Origin: Thozetella sp. PMI_491
Lineage: Eukaryota; Ascomycota; Sordariomycetes; Chaetosphaeriales; Chaetosphaeriaceae
Assembly (NCBI GenBank): GCA_021432635.1
Contig: MU270015.1
Coordinates: 2,701,641 to 2,765,640, forward strand
DNA: 64,000 nt
Direction: 5' to 3'
The notes beneath the pieces are model-generated. The model did no database searches and was not told the DNA's origin. It was given only the letters and a program-made list of their open reading frames with translations. Shown here piece after piece: positions 48,674 to 58,171 of this stretch (its first letter is position 1; each line of letters opens with the position of its first letter). The position numbers and the translations under genes are program-made.

Positions 48674-51600
48674 TTATGCTTGAGGAGCAACCTTGGCCTT
48701 GTCTTCTTTCTTCTCTCGCGATTTCTGCCACCACTCTTTAATGATGTTGAAAAAGGCAAGAACGACACAAACTATCACCACACCTACCGTCGTAGGCACT
48801 AGTTCTTATTAGCTCTTGGCAAGCAGTGAGCCAGAGGGCGCAACTCACATAGGATTCGAGTACCCAAGCCAATGTCAGTGTCGGGAACTCTTGAATCTGC
48901 AGGGCGAAGAAAGATGTCAGGAATGACAAGGGGGCCAGTTATAGAGTTAGCTGATGTCACAAATCGAGTAGTGCGAGAGACACCAAGTACAAATACAATG
49001 GTCACGATGGTGAAGGTCATGATTGCTTGCCCCTGCTTCGACGATTCGATGTTCTGCTGGCTGAGAAAATGTGCCTCTTCGGCATTGGTCTGTTTTTGCT
49101 TAAGATCGAGGATGTGTACAAGCTATTCCAACATCATCAGCTGCCCCGTGCATTCTGCTAAGGAGTGAGAGTATGAGGTCAGGATCGCTCTTGCTCACAT
49201 CGTTCTGGATTTTTAAGGCATGTTTGTCAATGCTTTTGACATCCCTGATGCGCCCGTCTAGGATGGCGTGGAGATTCTTGAAGAGGTTTGCTTCTTCAAG
49301 AAGTCCTTTTTGCGTTTGGAAAATCGTCTGTATCATGTTGAGTTCATCACGTATGTCCTTGATCTCGTCGAGCAGGCCAATCTCGCTCCCAATTGAATAT
49401 CGCTCTTTATCACCGCCCGAAGGGTCAGGCAGTCTTGGATTCTTCATCTTAGATGTAAAAGCGTTGAACAGCCTCGATTCCCTATTTCCCTGAAGCACTG
49501 TTAACGAAGTGTCCATTGCTTGCTCAAAGCGGGCGAACATTTAGCCTCGGGCGCGGGGGGAGACTTACTACGTCACCAATTTCATTCTCGTAAATTTCAC
49601 GAACTTGGAGCCACTTGGTGCGGTATTTGTCGATATCGAACAGCACACCGGAACACTCGTCTATGATCAGCTCGGCCAATGTTAACTCTTTTCTAACACC
49701 TATGGGCCACTGTCGGGTCATGAAGCGTCTCTCTACGGCGGCCGCCACGTCGGTCATGTTATATGGGTCGCATCGACTCTCCCTGTCCCACATGTGAGAG
49801 AAGCAGCTGATTATAGTACCTGCCATGCTATTTAGTAAAGGGGCTCCATGGGAGATGAAGGTGAACCACGGAGGTAGGCTGGACCTCCGAAGCCTGCGAA
49901 GGGCAGTCTCACCGTCCTCGAGAACCCAAAGCCATAGCTGATCAACCATTAGCATCGGAAAGTCTGCTGGAGAGTTTGAGACTTCCGCGAGATCGTCGGG
50001 ATCTTTAAGCGCATCCTTTTGGCCGTCTGTGGCCAATTTTGAATTTTGGTTCTCGTGGTGGTTGCAAAAGTATCTTGATATAGTTTGGTCATTGTCTCGC
50101 ACCTCCATGTCCTTTTCTTCGAGGTTGAAGTAGTAAAATCGGTCCAACGTCCGCCGAGTGTGAAGCGGGTGTTTGCAGTCCAAGTACGCTTTGAGGAGGC
50201 CGTGATATCGTTCTGTACGCAATGAATAGTCGTCCGGTTGATTGTTGTTTCCATTCTTCACAAGGCGAACAAGTTTCTTTAACTTCAGCCTTTCAAAGTT
50301 CATCCCCCAATGCAAATACGGCATCTATCCGCTTTAGTAGCCCTAAAAATCAGTACTGTAGAAGAGGCATAATAGACTCACTGCAAGCATAATTCTTTTA
50401 CTGCCAATCTCAGGAGATGTAGGTGGAGGAGTCCCTGGTGATGTTAGTCTCTCAAATGGCGCGCTCTAACGTGAATACCAAACTTGCTTGGAGATAAGTC
50501 GACACAAACCGGTCGGAGGCATCGCGAGTAGGTTACTCTATCTGGATCACGAATGCGGCCCTTCCAAAGGTCTTGTCTCAAGACATTTGCCACTGTTTCG
50601 GGGGATTTGAGGATCTTCGCCATCAGGATCTAGTCTTGAGGTCAGCTCACAGTCCTGGTGGCCAAAAGACTCGTATACTAAAACGGTCTAACCTCAATCC
50701 ACTCCATCTAATCACAAAGTTAGTCCATGCAAAAAAAAGACGCAGGATCTTTTTACAAACTCGCATTGTTTTCGGGAATGTGAACCCATCTAGCGGCTCT
50801 CTCTGCTGCGGGGATGTTGCCCGGTCGGCCGTCTACCAGCAGCTCATCAACACTACTATCGGCTGCCAATATCCTGTCCACAGGCACAGATTTGGAATAC
50901 CATGCACCTGAAGATCCAATGTCTACCAGTTTGCCCCAAAACCTGCGGTCGACCTGCTTGCACTCGACTCTGGACTCCCTGGTCAGCTGCACGTGTTCTA
51001 CCAGGAGTTGCTTTATGTCTGGCCGTGCTTTAGCCACCAAATCCGTCGCAAAATCGGCCCCCTTTTCAAGGAGCAGCTGCACCATCACTTTCCTCTCGTT
51101 CACTATAGCAATCTCGAGGAGCGATTTGTTATCGCCAGTTTGAAGTCGCATGTTGGCGCCCTTGCCGAGAAGGACTTGCGCTACATCACAATGGCCGTAG
51201 CGGGCGGCTAAATGCAGCGGTGCATTGCCAGAGCTGTCCGTAGCATTGACATCAGGCGCGTTAGGTATACCGAGTATCGCTTCGGCGAGCTGGGCATAGC
51301 CGGCTTCGGCGGCCACGTGCAGCATCGTAAAGTCTGCCGGTTCTGGCTCTTCCGCGTCGTGCCGCCGCTTCCAGTACGTGGCAAACCATCTCTTCCTGAT
51401 CTCCGAGCTTTCAGCGAGGAATGAGCTATCCTTAAGTAGGTTTATCAAATCATCAACGGTCTGCGATGAGCGTCGTCCATGCTCCAGCCAGAAGATGATG
51501 GGGTATTCGAGAATATCTGTCTTGATGGTGCCTGTAAAAGCTTCGCAGATGTATCGAAAGCAACGATTGAATACTGTCCTATGTAGATCAGGAAAAGGGC

Positions 51601-53531
51601 CTCTGTCTAGCCTTTCCCGGCAAGTCTGACTAGCTAGGTATTCCTTCACCGAGGCGTGAAGAAGGTATATCCTGTTGGAAGATAGCTGGGCCATCGGATA
51701 TAGCGTTTTCTCAAGCTTGGAGGCAAGATTTTGCTGGCTGATTTCTAGCTTTTCAATTGACTCGGAGAGCACCGGTACGGCCTCCACAGACAATGGTTCG
51801 AATGCTATCTCCGTCAATGACAAAACAGCGGCTATAATCTCTGAGGAGTTGTCGGCCGGATTGCTAAGCATGCTGTCTAATGTTTGGTCTAACATGGTGA
51901 TGAGGTCCTTGGGTATGTGCCCCTTAAGAATGGCCATGTCGGTGCCTTGCCACTTCTTCACGGCCTCAATGGCGAGAGTGGCCCACACGAAGCTTCCATC
52001 GGCTCGGTCCAGGAGAAGTTGCAGTACTGAGCTCTCCATCGATGGGTTTAGTTTCAGCTGCTGAACACCCGTACGAAGGTAGTCAAAACAGATTGCTGAA
52101 CCAGTGTTCATCTTGATGGCTGGGAGCTCTGTTAGTGCTAACTCAACAGCTGGCTCATTCCGGCTGATCAGAATCCACTTGTCCTTGTTGCGGGTCGAGA
52201 GAGCTGGCGGTGGTCTGTTTGGAGAGCTTAAATTCGGTCCTAAGCTCTGAAGTAGGCCCAAGAGCGCGGAATCGCATTGCTCAAGACCGTCGACGACAAG
52301 ATACACTGCGTTGACAGCAGGGTCGGCGGTGATTTGCTTAATGATATCCCAGAGTAGAGAAGGGTTCCCGAATAACCTCTCTCCGATATCTTGTTGTGTA
52401 TATAGCCTGGTCACGTACTTTATCATGTCGGGGTGCTGCAAGATTAGTTGATGAAGAAGTGATCGAAGGACCTCGGCCGCCGAGTCTCCAAGGGTTGCAT
52501 TAGGGACGAAGAAATAGTATGCAAGGAGGCTGGCCCGATGGGGCTCGAAGGTCTTAGCAAGGTCGCGTAGATGCTCGACCAAAAAAGTCGCCAACATTGA
52601 TTTCCCCACCCCTGGACGTCCGTAGATCCAGAGCGCTCTCCCCTCATCATGGAAGTCTAGCCAAGGTTTGAAGACTTCGTCTTCTAGAATCCACTTCGTT
52701 GTGCCTCGAAGAAGCTTTTCCTCAAGGCTCGACACGTAGTAAAATTGCTGCGCGGGAGTATAAAGCGTGGATAAGCATCTCCTGCTCACATCATCCATCT
52801 TCATTAGAGCGGCCGCCGAGGACTGACCAGCTTTTTGGATATCTAATACAGGCTAATTTTCAGTATAATCTCATGTCGAGCCAGAAACTTAGGCGGTGCT
52901 AACCTTTCATGAAGTCCCGAAGGTTCTGGAGGGCAGCCGACCAGCCATGTGACGAAGGGCTCGAAGGATTAAAAAGGACCGCGTCGTCTTCAGCAGTAAT
53001 TGGCGATAGAACACGTTTGGATCTTGGGCCGACTCCAGTGTTTATCTTCACTTCACGCTCACACCAGGCTCGGAATGGGCCAGTCCCACGTCTGCGAAGG
53101 AGCACAGCAGGTTTGAGGAAGCGAAGGACGGCGTCACCATTGGTCTGCCAGCGGGCAATGTTGGGTGAGAACCCTCCGGGCGAAATCATTTTATGGCCAG
53201 TCATTTTTAATGCGACGCTATCATCATATGAAGAACTAGCCATCAAGTTGGAGTCCTGAGGGAGGCTCAATACCTCAGAGGGCATAATGTCCACAATTTC
53301 CGGGTCCGGGTCACCAGGCTCGCATGCCTCGAATCGCATCTTAAACTTCACGTCGCGAATTCCTTGCCCGGACGCCTGCACGTCCATCATGATGAGAGAG
53401 GCAGGGATGTCGCTTCCCCGCGGAAAGCGAGCCGTGGAGAACAGCGTAGAGTGACCATCTGACGTCGTGGGGTGGGTCCGGCCGATTAATGACCGATTCC
53501 CTTTCCATTCACCATTAGAGTTTTTGACCAT
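48674..53531 (-). pseudogene. NACHT-ankyrin-CorA-like NLR-type protein, apparently decaying
   Basis: Reconstructed exons: 53,531-52,904 / 52,842-50,765 / 50,707-50,693 / 50,629-50,510 / 50,465-50,382 / 50,324-49,569 / 49,522-49,199 / 49,140-48,991 / about 48,938-48,849 / last ~48.67-48.8 kb. Domains: an N-terminal domain of unknown function (FPRGSDIPASL...), a NACHT NTPase with Walker A GRPGVGKS (about residues 284-291) and Walker B VYLVVDGLEQCD, about three ankyrin repeats (about 715-830), then a CorA-like tail with WVHIPENN, MPYLHW, RTLDRFYYF, MVDQLWLW, IIDEC, a DLKQKQTN coiled helix and two hydrophobic segments. Fungal NACHT proteins are NLR-like sensors in non-self recognition; an ankyrin plus CorA tail suggests membrane attachment. 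Problems: an in-frame TAG at 49,125-49,123, an acceptor AA instead of AG at 48,940-48,939, and a last junction that does not keep frame with canonical sites. One donor is GC (50,764-50,763); the intron 50,466-50,509 is only 44 bp and tentative. The ATG at 53,531 was chosen because the longer frame upstream starts only with GTG. Confidence 0.75.
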
Positions 53532-54137
53532 GTTTGCCTGTTGCTTAACTAAGACGAAGCGGCCAAACGATCTTGCTAGGTATCGGTGACTGAAGAAATG
53601 TCGGTACGGCACGAAATGGTATGTTCAGACTCTGGTGAAAAAATTGCGTCTATGTGAATAGCTGAGGGGAAAACCACCTCCGCGAGGGGCTAAGAAGTGG
53701 CTGCTTATGAGGTGAAGCCCAGCTGAAAAATTGCACAACCAATCAAAGGTTAGACAACGACAGCCTCGCCATAAACTAATGAGGTAAGATTGACACTCAA
53801 GTTTGTCTGGTATTTAAACTACTTCGATCAGGTTTGGGAGGTAACTTTGGGTGCCCGCTTTGGATTCGCAGCGTGTGGGCCGCCCAGCTGAACTGGCCAA
53901 GTACCGGTGTGGTCAAACTTGGGAACGCGTGTCGGCTTCACCTTCTTGCGCGGGGCTAGCTAGCAAGGTGACCCAAAGCTCCCACTCTACAAACCTGTAT
54001 CTCTGTTGGGCTGCTCTATAACTCTCTCTTCTTCGGTAGATGAAAAAAGCACCTGCAATACTATCCAGATTGTGAAAAAGTCAAGCTCGCTTAAAGTCTA
54101 TACAACTACCTATACCTAGCTTGAGGTCTGATACAAC
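53532..54137. promoter_or_regulatory. divergent intergenic region
   Basis: Separates the minus-strand NACHT gene from the plus-strand orphan exon. It is of balanced composition, with a pyrimidine-rich tract (CTCTCTCTTCTTC, 54,020-54,032) upstream of the plus-strand ATG. No operator-like repeats stand out. Confidence 0.4.
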
Positions 54138-54376
54138 ATGGCAGCTAGCAACGAGACTATGTCTATTAATGGAAGCAATTTCGCCAGTAACACTTTCACA
54201 GACTTCGCGCCACTTCTGACCCTCTTCGGCGATGAAGTTACCAAGCAGTTCCTCGCCACCTCCATGGGATTCCCTGACACGGTGCTGCTTGGCATTGCAC
54301 CCATTGGGATCATAACCGTCATTGTCTCGGCGATTCGTGTCGGTGGCAACCGTTTCATGAAAGCGATCATTGGAAG
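54138..54376 (+). pseudogene. orphan first exon of a fungal ankyrin-type membrane-anchored protein
   Basis: Encodes about 80 residues starting MAASNETMSING, then FTDFAPLLTLFGDEVTKQFL and a hydrophobic helix around VLLGIAPIGIITVIVSAIRV. It ends at a good donor (AG|GTGAGTG at 54,376/54,377). From memory of this conserved fungal N-terminus, it normally begins long proteins with ankyrin or NACHT parts. Here the intron runs straight into a RIP-mutated repeat (54,408) and a second repeat copy (to 55,203), and the DNA beyond belongs to a gene on the other strand; no continuation exon is visible. The exon itself is undamaged, so loss of the 3' part looks recent. It may still be transcribed as a short truncated membrane peptide. 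Confidence 0.7.
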
Positions 54377-54407
54377 GTGAGTGATCTGCATGTCTCCTTG
54401 TTGATTT

Positions 54408-54662
54408 ATACATTTATTTTTCCCTAGATAAGACTAACTATAAAACTATTATAAGGCTTTATTTTATTCTTATATATTTATCTTACTCTAGTTAGAGTAT
54501 AATACTTATTAGATCTTATATAAGTATATCTTCTCTTATATACTATAAGACTAATACTATTTTAACAGTCTTACTTATAAATTAAATTATAAGATTATAG
54601 TATTAATTTTATATTATAGCTACTAAGCTATAAAATATATAATAATAGTATTATATAGGTTG
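54408..54662 (+). repeat. LTR-like repeat, 3' fragment, RIP-mutated
   Basis: Matches the second half of the ~510 bp LTR-like repeat (TTTTCCCTAGATAAGAC to ATTATATAGG). It is clearly more transition-mutated than the copy that follows it directly, in the same orientation. Confidence 0.8.
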
Positions 54663-54683
54663 AAAACAAGCTTAAGTACTTAA

Positions 54684-55203
54684 TAAGCTAAGGGTAGTCA
54701 GTGGATTTTTCTTTTCGCCTAATATAGCCCTAGTACTAAAGGAACTATATAGTAGATCCAAACCCTAGTCTAACCAGGCTATACCAGCTTGATTTATATA
54801 AGTAGTTAAAGGGTACTGTCCTACCTTAGAGAGGAGGACTATCAAGTTATCCATCTATTTATTTTACATTATCCAGATAGTAATTAACTTTATATATTTA
54901 TTTCCCTAGACAAGACCAACTATAAGACCACTCTATACAACTATTATAGGGCTTTGCCCTATTCCTATGTATTTATCCAGCCTTAGTCAGAGCCTAGCAC
55001 TTGTTAGTTCTTACATAGGCATACCCTCTCCCCTATATAACACTAAACTTACACTGCTTCAACAGCTCTACCTACGAACTAGATCATAGGAACATAGTAT
55101 CAGTTCCATGTTATAGCTACTAGGCTATAAAGTATATAGTAGTGTGGTTGTATGTGGGTTGTTCCACACATGCTCTGCTTCCTGCTCCCCATTCTCAATA
55201 TAT
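54684..55203 (+). repeat. LTR-like repeat, nearly unmutated full copy
   Basis: The best-preserved copy of the ~510 bp repeat found at 6.7, 11.1 and 24.7 kb: starts AGCTAAGGGTAGTCAGTGG, has GATTTATATAAGTAG as a TATA-like element, GACAAGACCAACTATAAG, and ends CTGCTCCCCATTCTC. Other copies differ from it mainly by transitions, so it approximates the parental sequence. Confidence 0.8.
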
Positions 55204-55383
55204 CTTCTAGGTTTAACTTTTAACTACATGCCCTATTATAAGGCTATATGCCCAATTTAAGGCTATATGCTCTAGGGCCTTACAGACCTAAAGACCCTTA
55301 TATCTTCCAAATATTTCACAGTCTTATAAATAGAAAAACTAGGTATATAACTTATTCATTAAATATGGCTAACTATTAAGACA
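55204..55383. repeat. repeat remnant between LTR-like repeat and methyltransferase gene
   Basis: Contains AAGGCTATATGC twice and CTAGGGCCTTA, also found near 44,440-44,480. Probably a piece of another retroelement. Confidence 0.5.
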
Positions 55384-57223
55384 CTAAGAAGAGGCAACCT
55401 TAGTTGCTTCAATAAACTTACACTCCCAATATGTCCCAAGATTCTCGCATTCTTTCACACATTCATCATTATTCCACCAACGCGCATCTGTAGTGAGAAA
55501 AGCACCCCAGATATCCTCCCACAGCATTCTTCCAATAAGGGAGCAAACCTCAGCTTCGATAGCACCATCCTCCACATTCTTGCTCCCTCTTGGGCTCGGA
55601 GCAACCACGGGAAGCTTGATCATTTCAGTAATGCTTTCGTCACAAGACAAGCTGGCCTCTTTCAGCCACGAGGGCAAAAGCCGCCCCGGATTGACACATC
55701 GAAACTGACGCTCCAACTCAATTATGAGGTGTGAGTCAAGCCAGGCCCGCATCCGCGGACCCAGCATTTCTGCCGATGGCAGCGGATCGACCAAGGTCAT
55801 ACGCAGCACACCGCCTGGCGCGAGCATCTGTTTAACGTTGAAAAGGAAAGCAGGGATATCAACTGCCGGGAGGCTAGAGCATATAGACTGCGCATATACA
55901 ACATCGATGACACCCGCCGCGACTTGTAGGACGTTTCGGGATACACCTGAGCATATAATGGGACGAATGTTGGGGAAAATGGGCGAGGTAAGTGGCGAAG
56001 GCGAGAGGTGGTAGATAATGCCACAGGGATGGAGACCTGCAACATACGAGGTTGTGCCTGTGGATCCTCGCCGTTAGTAAGGAATCTTCTGAGTTCCATT
56101 GCCTGGATGGGACAGAAAAATGCTATGGGAAGAATATAATACCTGGACTTTCATACGCGGCGACCACCATCTGGGTTCGAGGCGTGCCAGCTTGGAATCC
56201 TGTTGGGTGATCAACTGCATCCCATCTCGGGGCTTTGCGCCGCCGAGCATGCAACGCAGCTAACATCCAGCGATGTTTCATCATATGGATCTCGTCAGGA
56301 GAAGAGCGCCCAACAAGGTGGCTCCAGTTCTCTTGAAGGCGTGAAAGAACTAAAAGCGCTGGGGCTTCCGTCATGCTTTCACATTCGCATCGCGAAATGG
56401 ACATTAAAGACAATGTATCCGGCTCAATACAGTCCTTCGGTGCTGTGGCCGGAACATGGAGTTCAGCATCGCATTTCGCCTTTCCCACTGGGGGTGGAAT
56501 GTCGTTCCATGTTTGTGGATGATACCACAAAGTTGGTAGCATAGATGTTTGTGGTTTCAGGCCTCTGGCTGTAATTTCCGTGACAGAGATTCCATAAGCG
56601 TTGCTTTCGGCCGTCGACCAGCCTTTGCTCTCAATTCTCGCCTCGATACTTCGTGAGACAAAAGAGGAGTCGCCCAGGGGCTGCACGAACGTGGGAAACT
56701 TCGTAACGCAGATCAAGGACTGAGAACTTGAAGAGTGGGTCGACTTTTCTAACACCCTAGAGTAAGCAAAATTCCCATTATTCGTTGGTGATACGTGCAG
56801 GTTGGAGTGCTGTGCTCACCACTTGGGGATCCAGGAGCTGTCGCAAGAATTAAGCTGGTAAGCGAGTTTGTCGACTCGAAACTGGAGCTCGCACGGGTTT
56901 TCGTGCTACTTGTGCAAGATGTCTCGGGACCTTGTTGAGAGAGACTCAAGAGCAACGGCGCTGGTTTATTGGATATAACCCGTTGAGTTCCAACCGTCAA
57001 GTCCCTTTTTGCTGAGAAGAGTGGGACGTCGTTCGATGAGGATGGCTGGATTTCTGTCGCTCGAGTTTCCAGGCTACTTGTGGAAGTATCTCGTCTTCCA
57101 CTATTGGGTCTACGCAGTTCTTTTCTCCTCTTATGTTCTCCCACCGTCTGCTTGTTGGGATCCTCCCAGATAACTTCAAACATGATGACGCGATACCTTG
57201 GCCCATGAATGTCGAAGCCGGGG
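55384..57223 (-). CDS. SAM-dependent methyltransferase-like protein (5' exon uncertain)
   Basis: Exons on the minus strand: 57,223-56,820, 56,748-56,143 and 56,057-55,384, introns of 71 and 85 bp (the second with a TACTAAC branch site). The first listed exon opens at the acceptor TTTGCAG|C. About 560 residues follow: an RYRVIMFEVIWEDPN segment, a Ser/Thr-rich linker, an HRWMLAALHA helix, GFQAGTPRTQMVVAAYESPG leading into GIIYHLSPSPL, DVVYAQSICSSLP, and the methyltransferase-like MLAPGGVLRMTLVDPLP, ending in a helical domain (ERQFRC...LGTYWECKFIEA). The PGG(V)L plus LVDP pattern is that of class I methyltransferase cores; this long fungal family is known to me by pattern only, substrate unknown. 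A start within the listed exon at MFEVIW is possible; alternatively an ATG at 57,465 with donor TT|GTAGTA would keep frame (MFASTKPSL...). No lesions seen. Confidence 0.7.
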
Positions 57224-57465
57224 CTGCAAAGCAGCGCATGAGTCTTCAAGTGAGGAGATTGAGGTCTTGCTCAGGCATGGCGGGAAAGCGTGGGGAGGAT
57301 TGGTGTGGGACCTTTCTAGAAGCTGTTATGCTTCATATGAGGGCTTGGTCATAGATGAATGGCCGGCAAAAAGAGTGGGTTCTGTAATCTGTCAAAACGC
57401 CTCCCAAGCCGCAGGTACTACAAACTTTTAGCTATCGATAAGCTTGGCTTGGTACTAGCAAACAT

Positions 57466-58171
57466 ATGTACTAGTGCTCATTACTAAAGTCTTTCGTGGC
57501 ATCGCCATTCTAGAATAGTCGGACGCTGGTTTTTTGCGTCGCCCTCTTTCTAAATTTCATGGTACGATTGTCTCCAATTCCTCAATGATATCACATGTCA
57601 AACTGTGAAGTTCGAGCGTCATAGCACTATAAGGGCTCGGCGTTCAATTCTATATGTAAAGCTTCTAAAGTCTCTTCCTAAGGATTGTTGGCGACAAATA
57701 GAGTGATCAACTTCCATCATACGTATTAGACTTCGCAAGCAGAATTTGCTACGTAGTCAGGAAATAATGACTTGAATCGAGTCTACTGCCTGGAACGGGT
57801 TTCGTCAACTCATTCACGGAATGCACTATGAAGTAGTAAGAGAGATATCGTTCGACTTGACGGCATCGTATGACTTCAGCTTACTATATTAAGCCTCCGT
57901 CGGCTGTCATTGCATAGCGGCCTCCACCTCCACATTTAAAGTTTACTAGTGAAAGGGGCAATCAGCCACCATGCGTCTAGACCCTTGGGGTTAACCATGG
58001 CTTTACCCCACGTTTGGAGACTCGGGACAATGCCGCTTCTCGCTCGTTACCACACAATTGATATATATAGAGTGAGAGAGATAATGCATCGAAAATCATA
58101 TATTTCCTATATCATATACACTCTGCTTCTCCTTTCTGTCCCACCCACTAATTCGCCAAAGGGTTGCCAGG
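57466..58171. promoter_or_regulatory. divergent promoter region, methyltransferase/permease
   Basis: Separates two divergent genes. A TATATATAG box at 58,062-58,070 lies 102 bases before the permease ATG, followed by a pyrimidine tract (CTCTGCTTCTCC, 58,119-58,130). No HGATAR-type cluster is obvious, which would be expected if nitrogen control were strong. No other gene seen. Confidence 0.45.

Noticed and set aside
52909-53259. 116-codon plus-strand ORF opposite the NACHT N-terminal exon
   Set aside because: Shadow of the minus-strand exon, which splices in frame to the NACHT domain.
56203-56544. 113-codon plus-strand ORF opposite the methyltransferase
   Set aside because: Shadow; the minus strand carries the conserved GTPRT...YESPG and PGGVL segments with good splice sites.
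54138-57223. Orphan exon and methyltransferase as one gene
   Set aside because: They are on opposite strands and repeat DNA lies between them.
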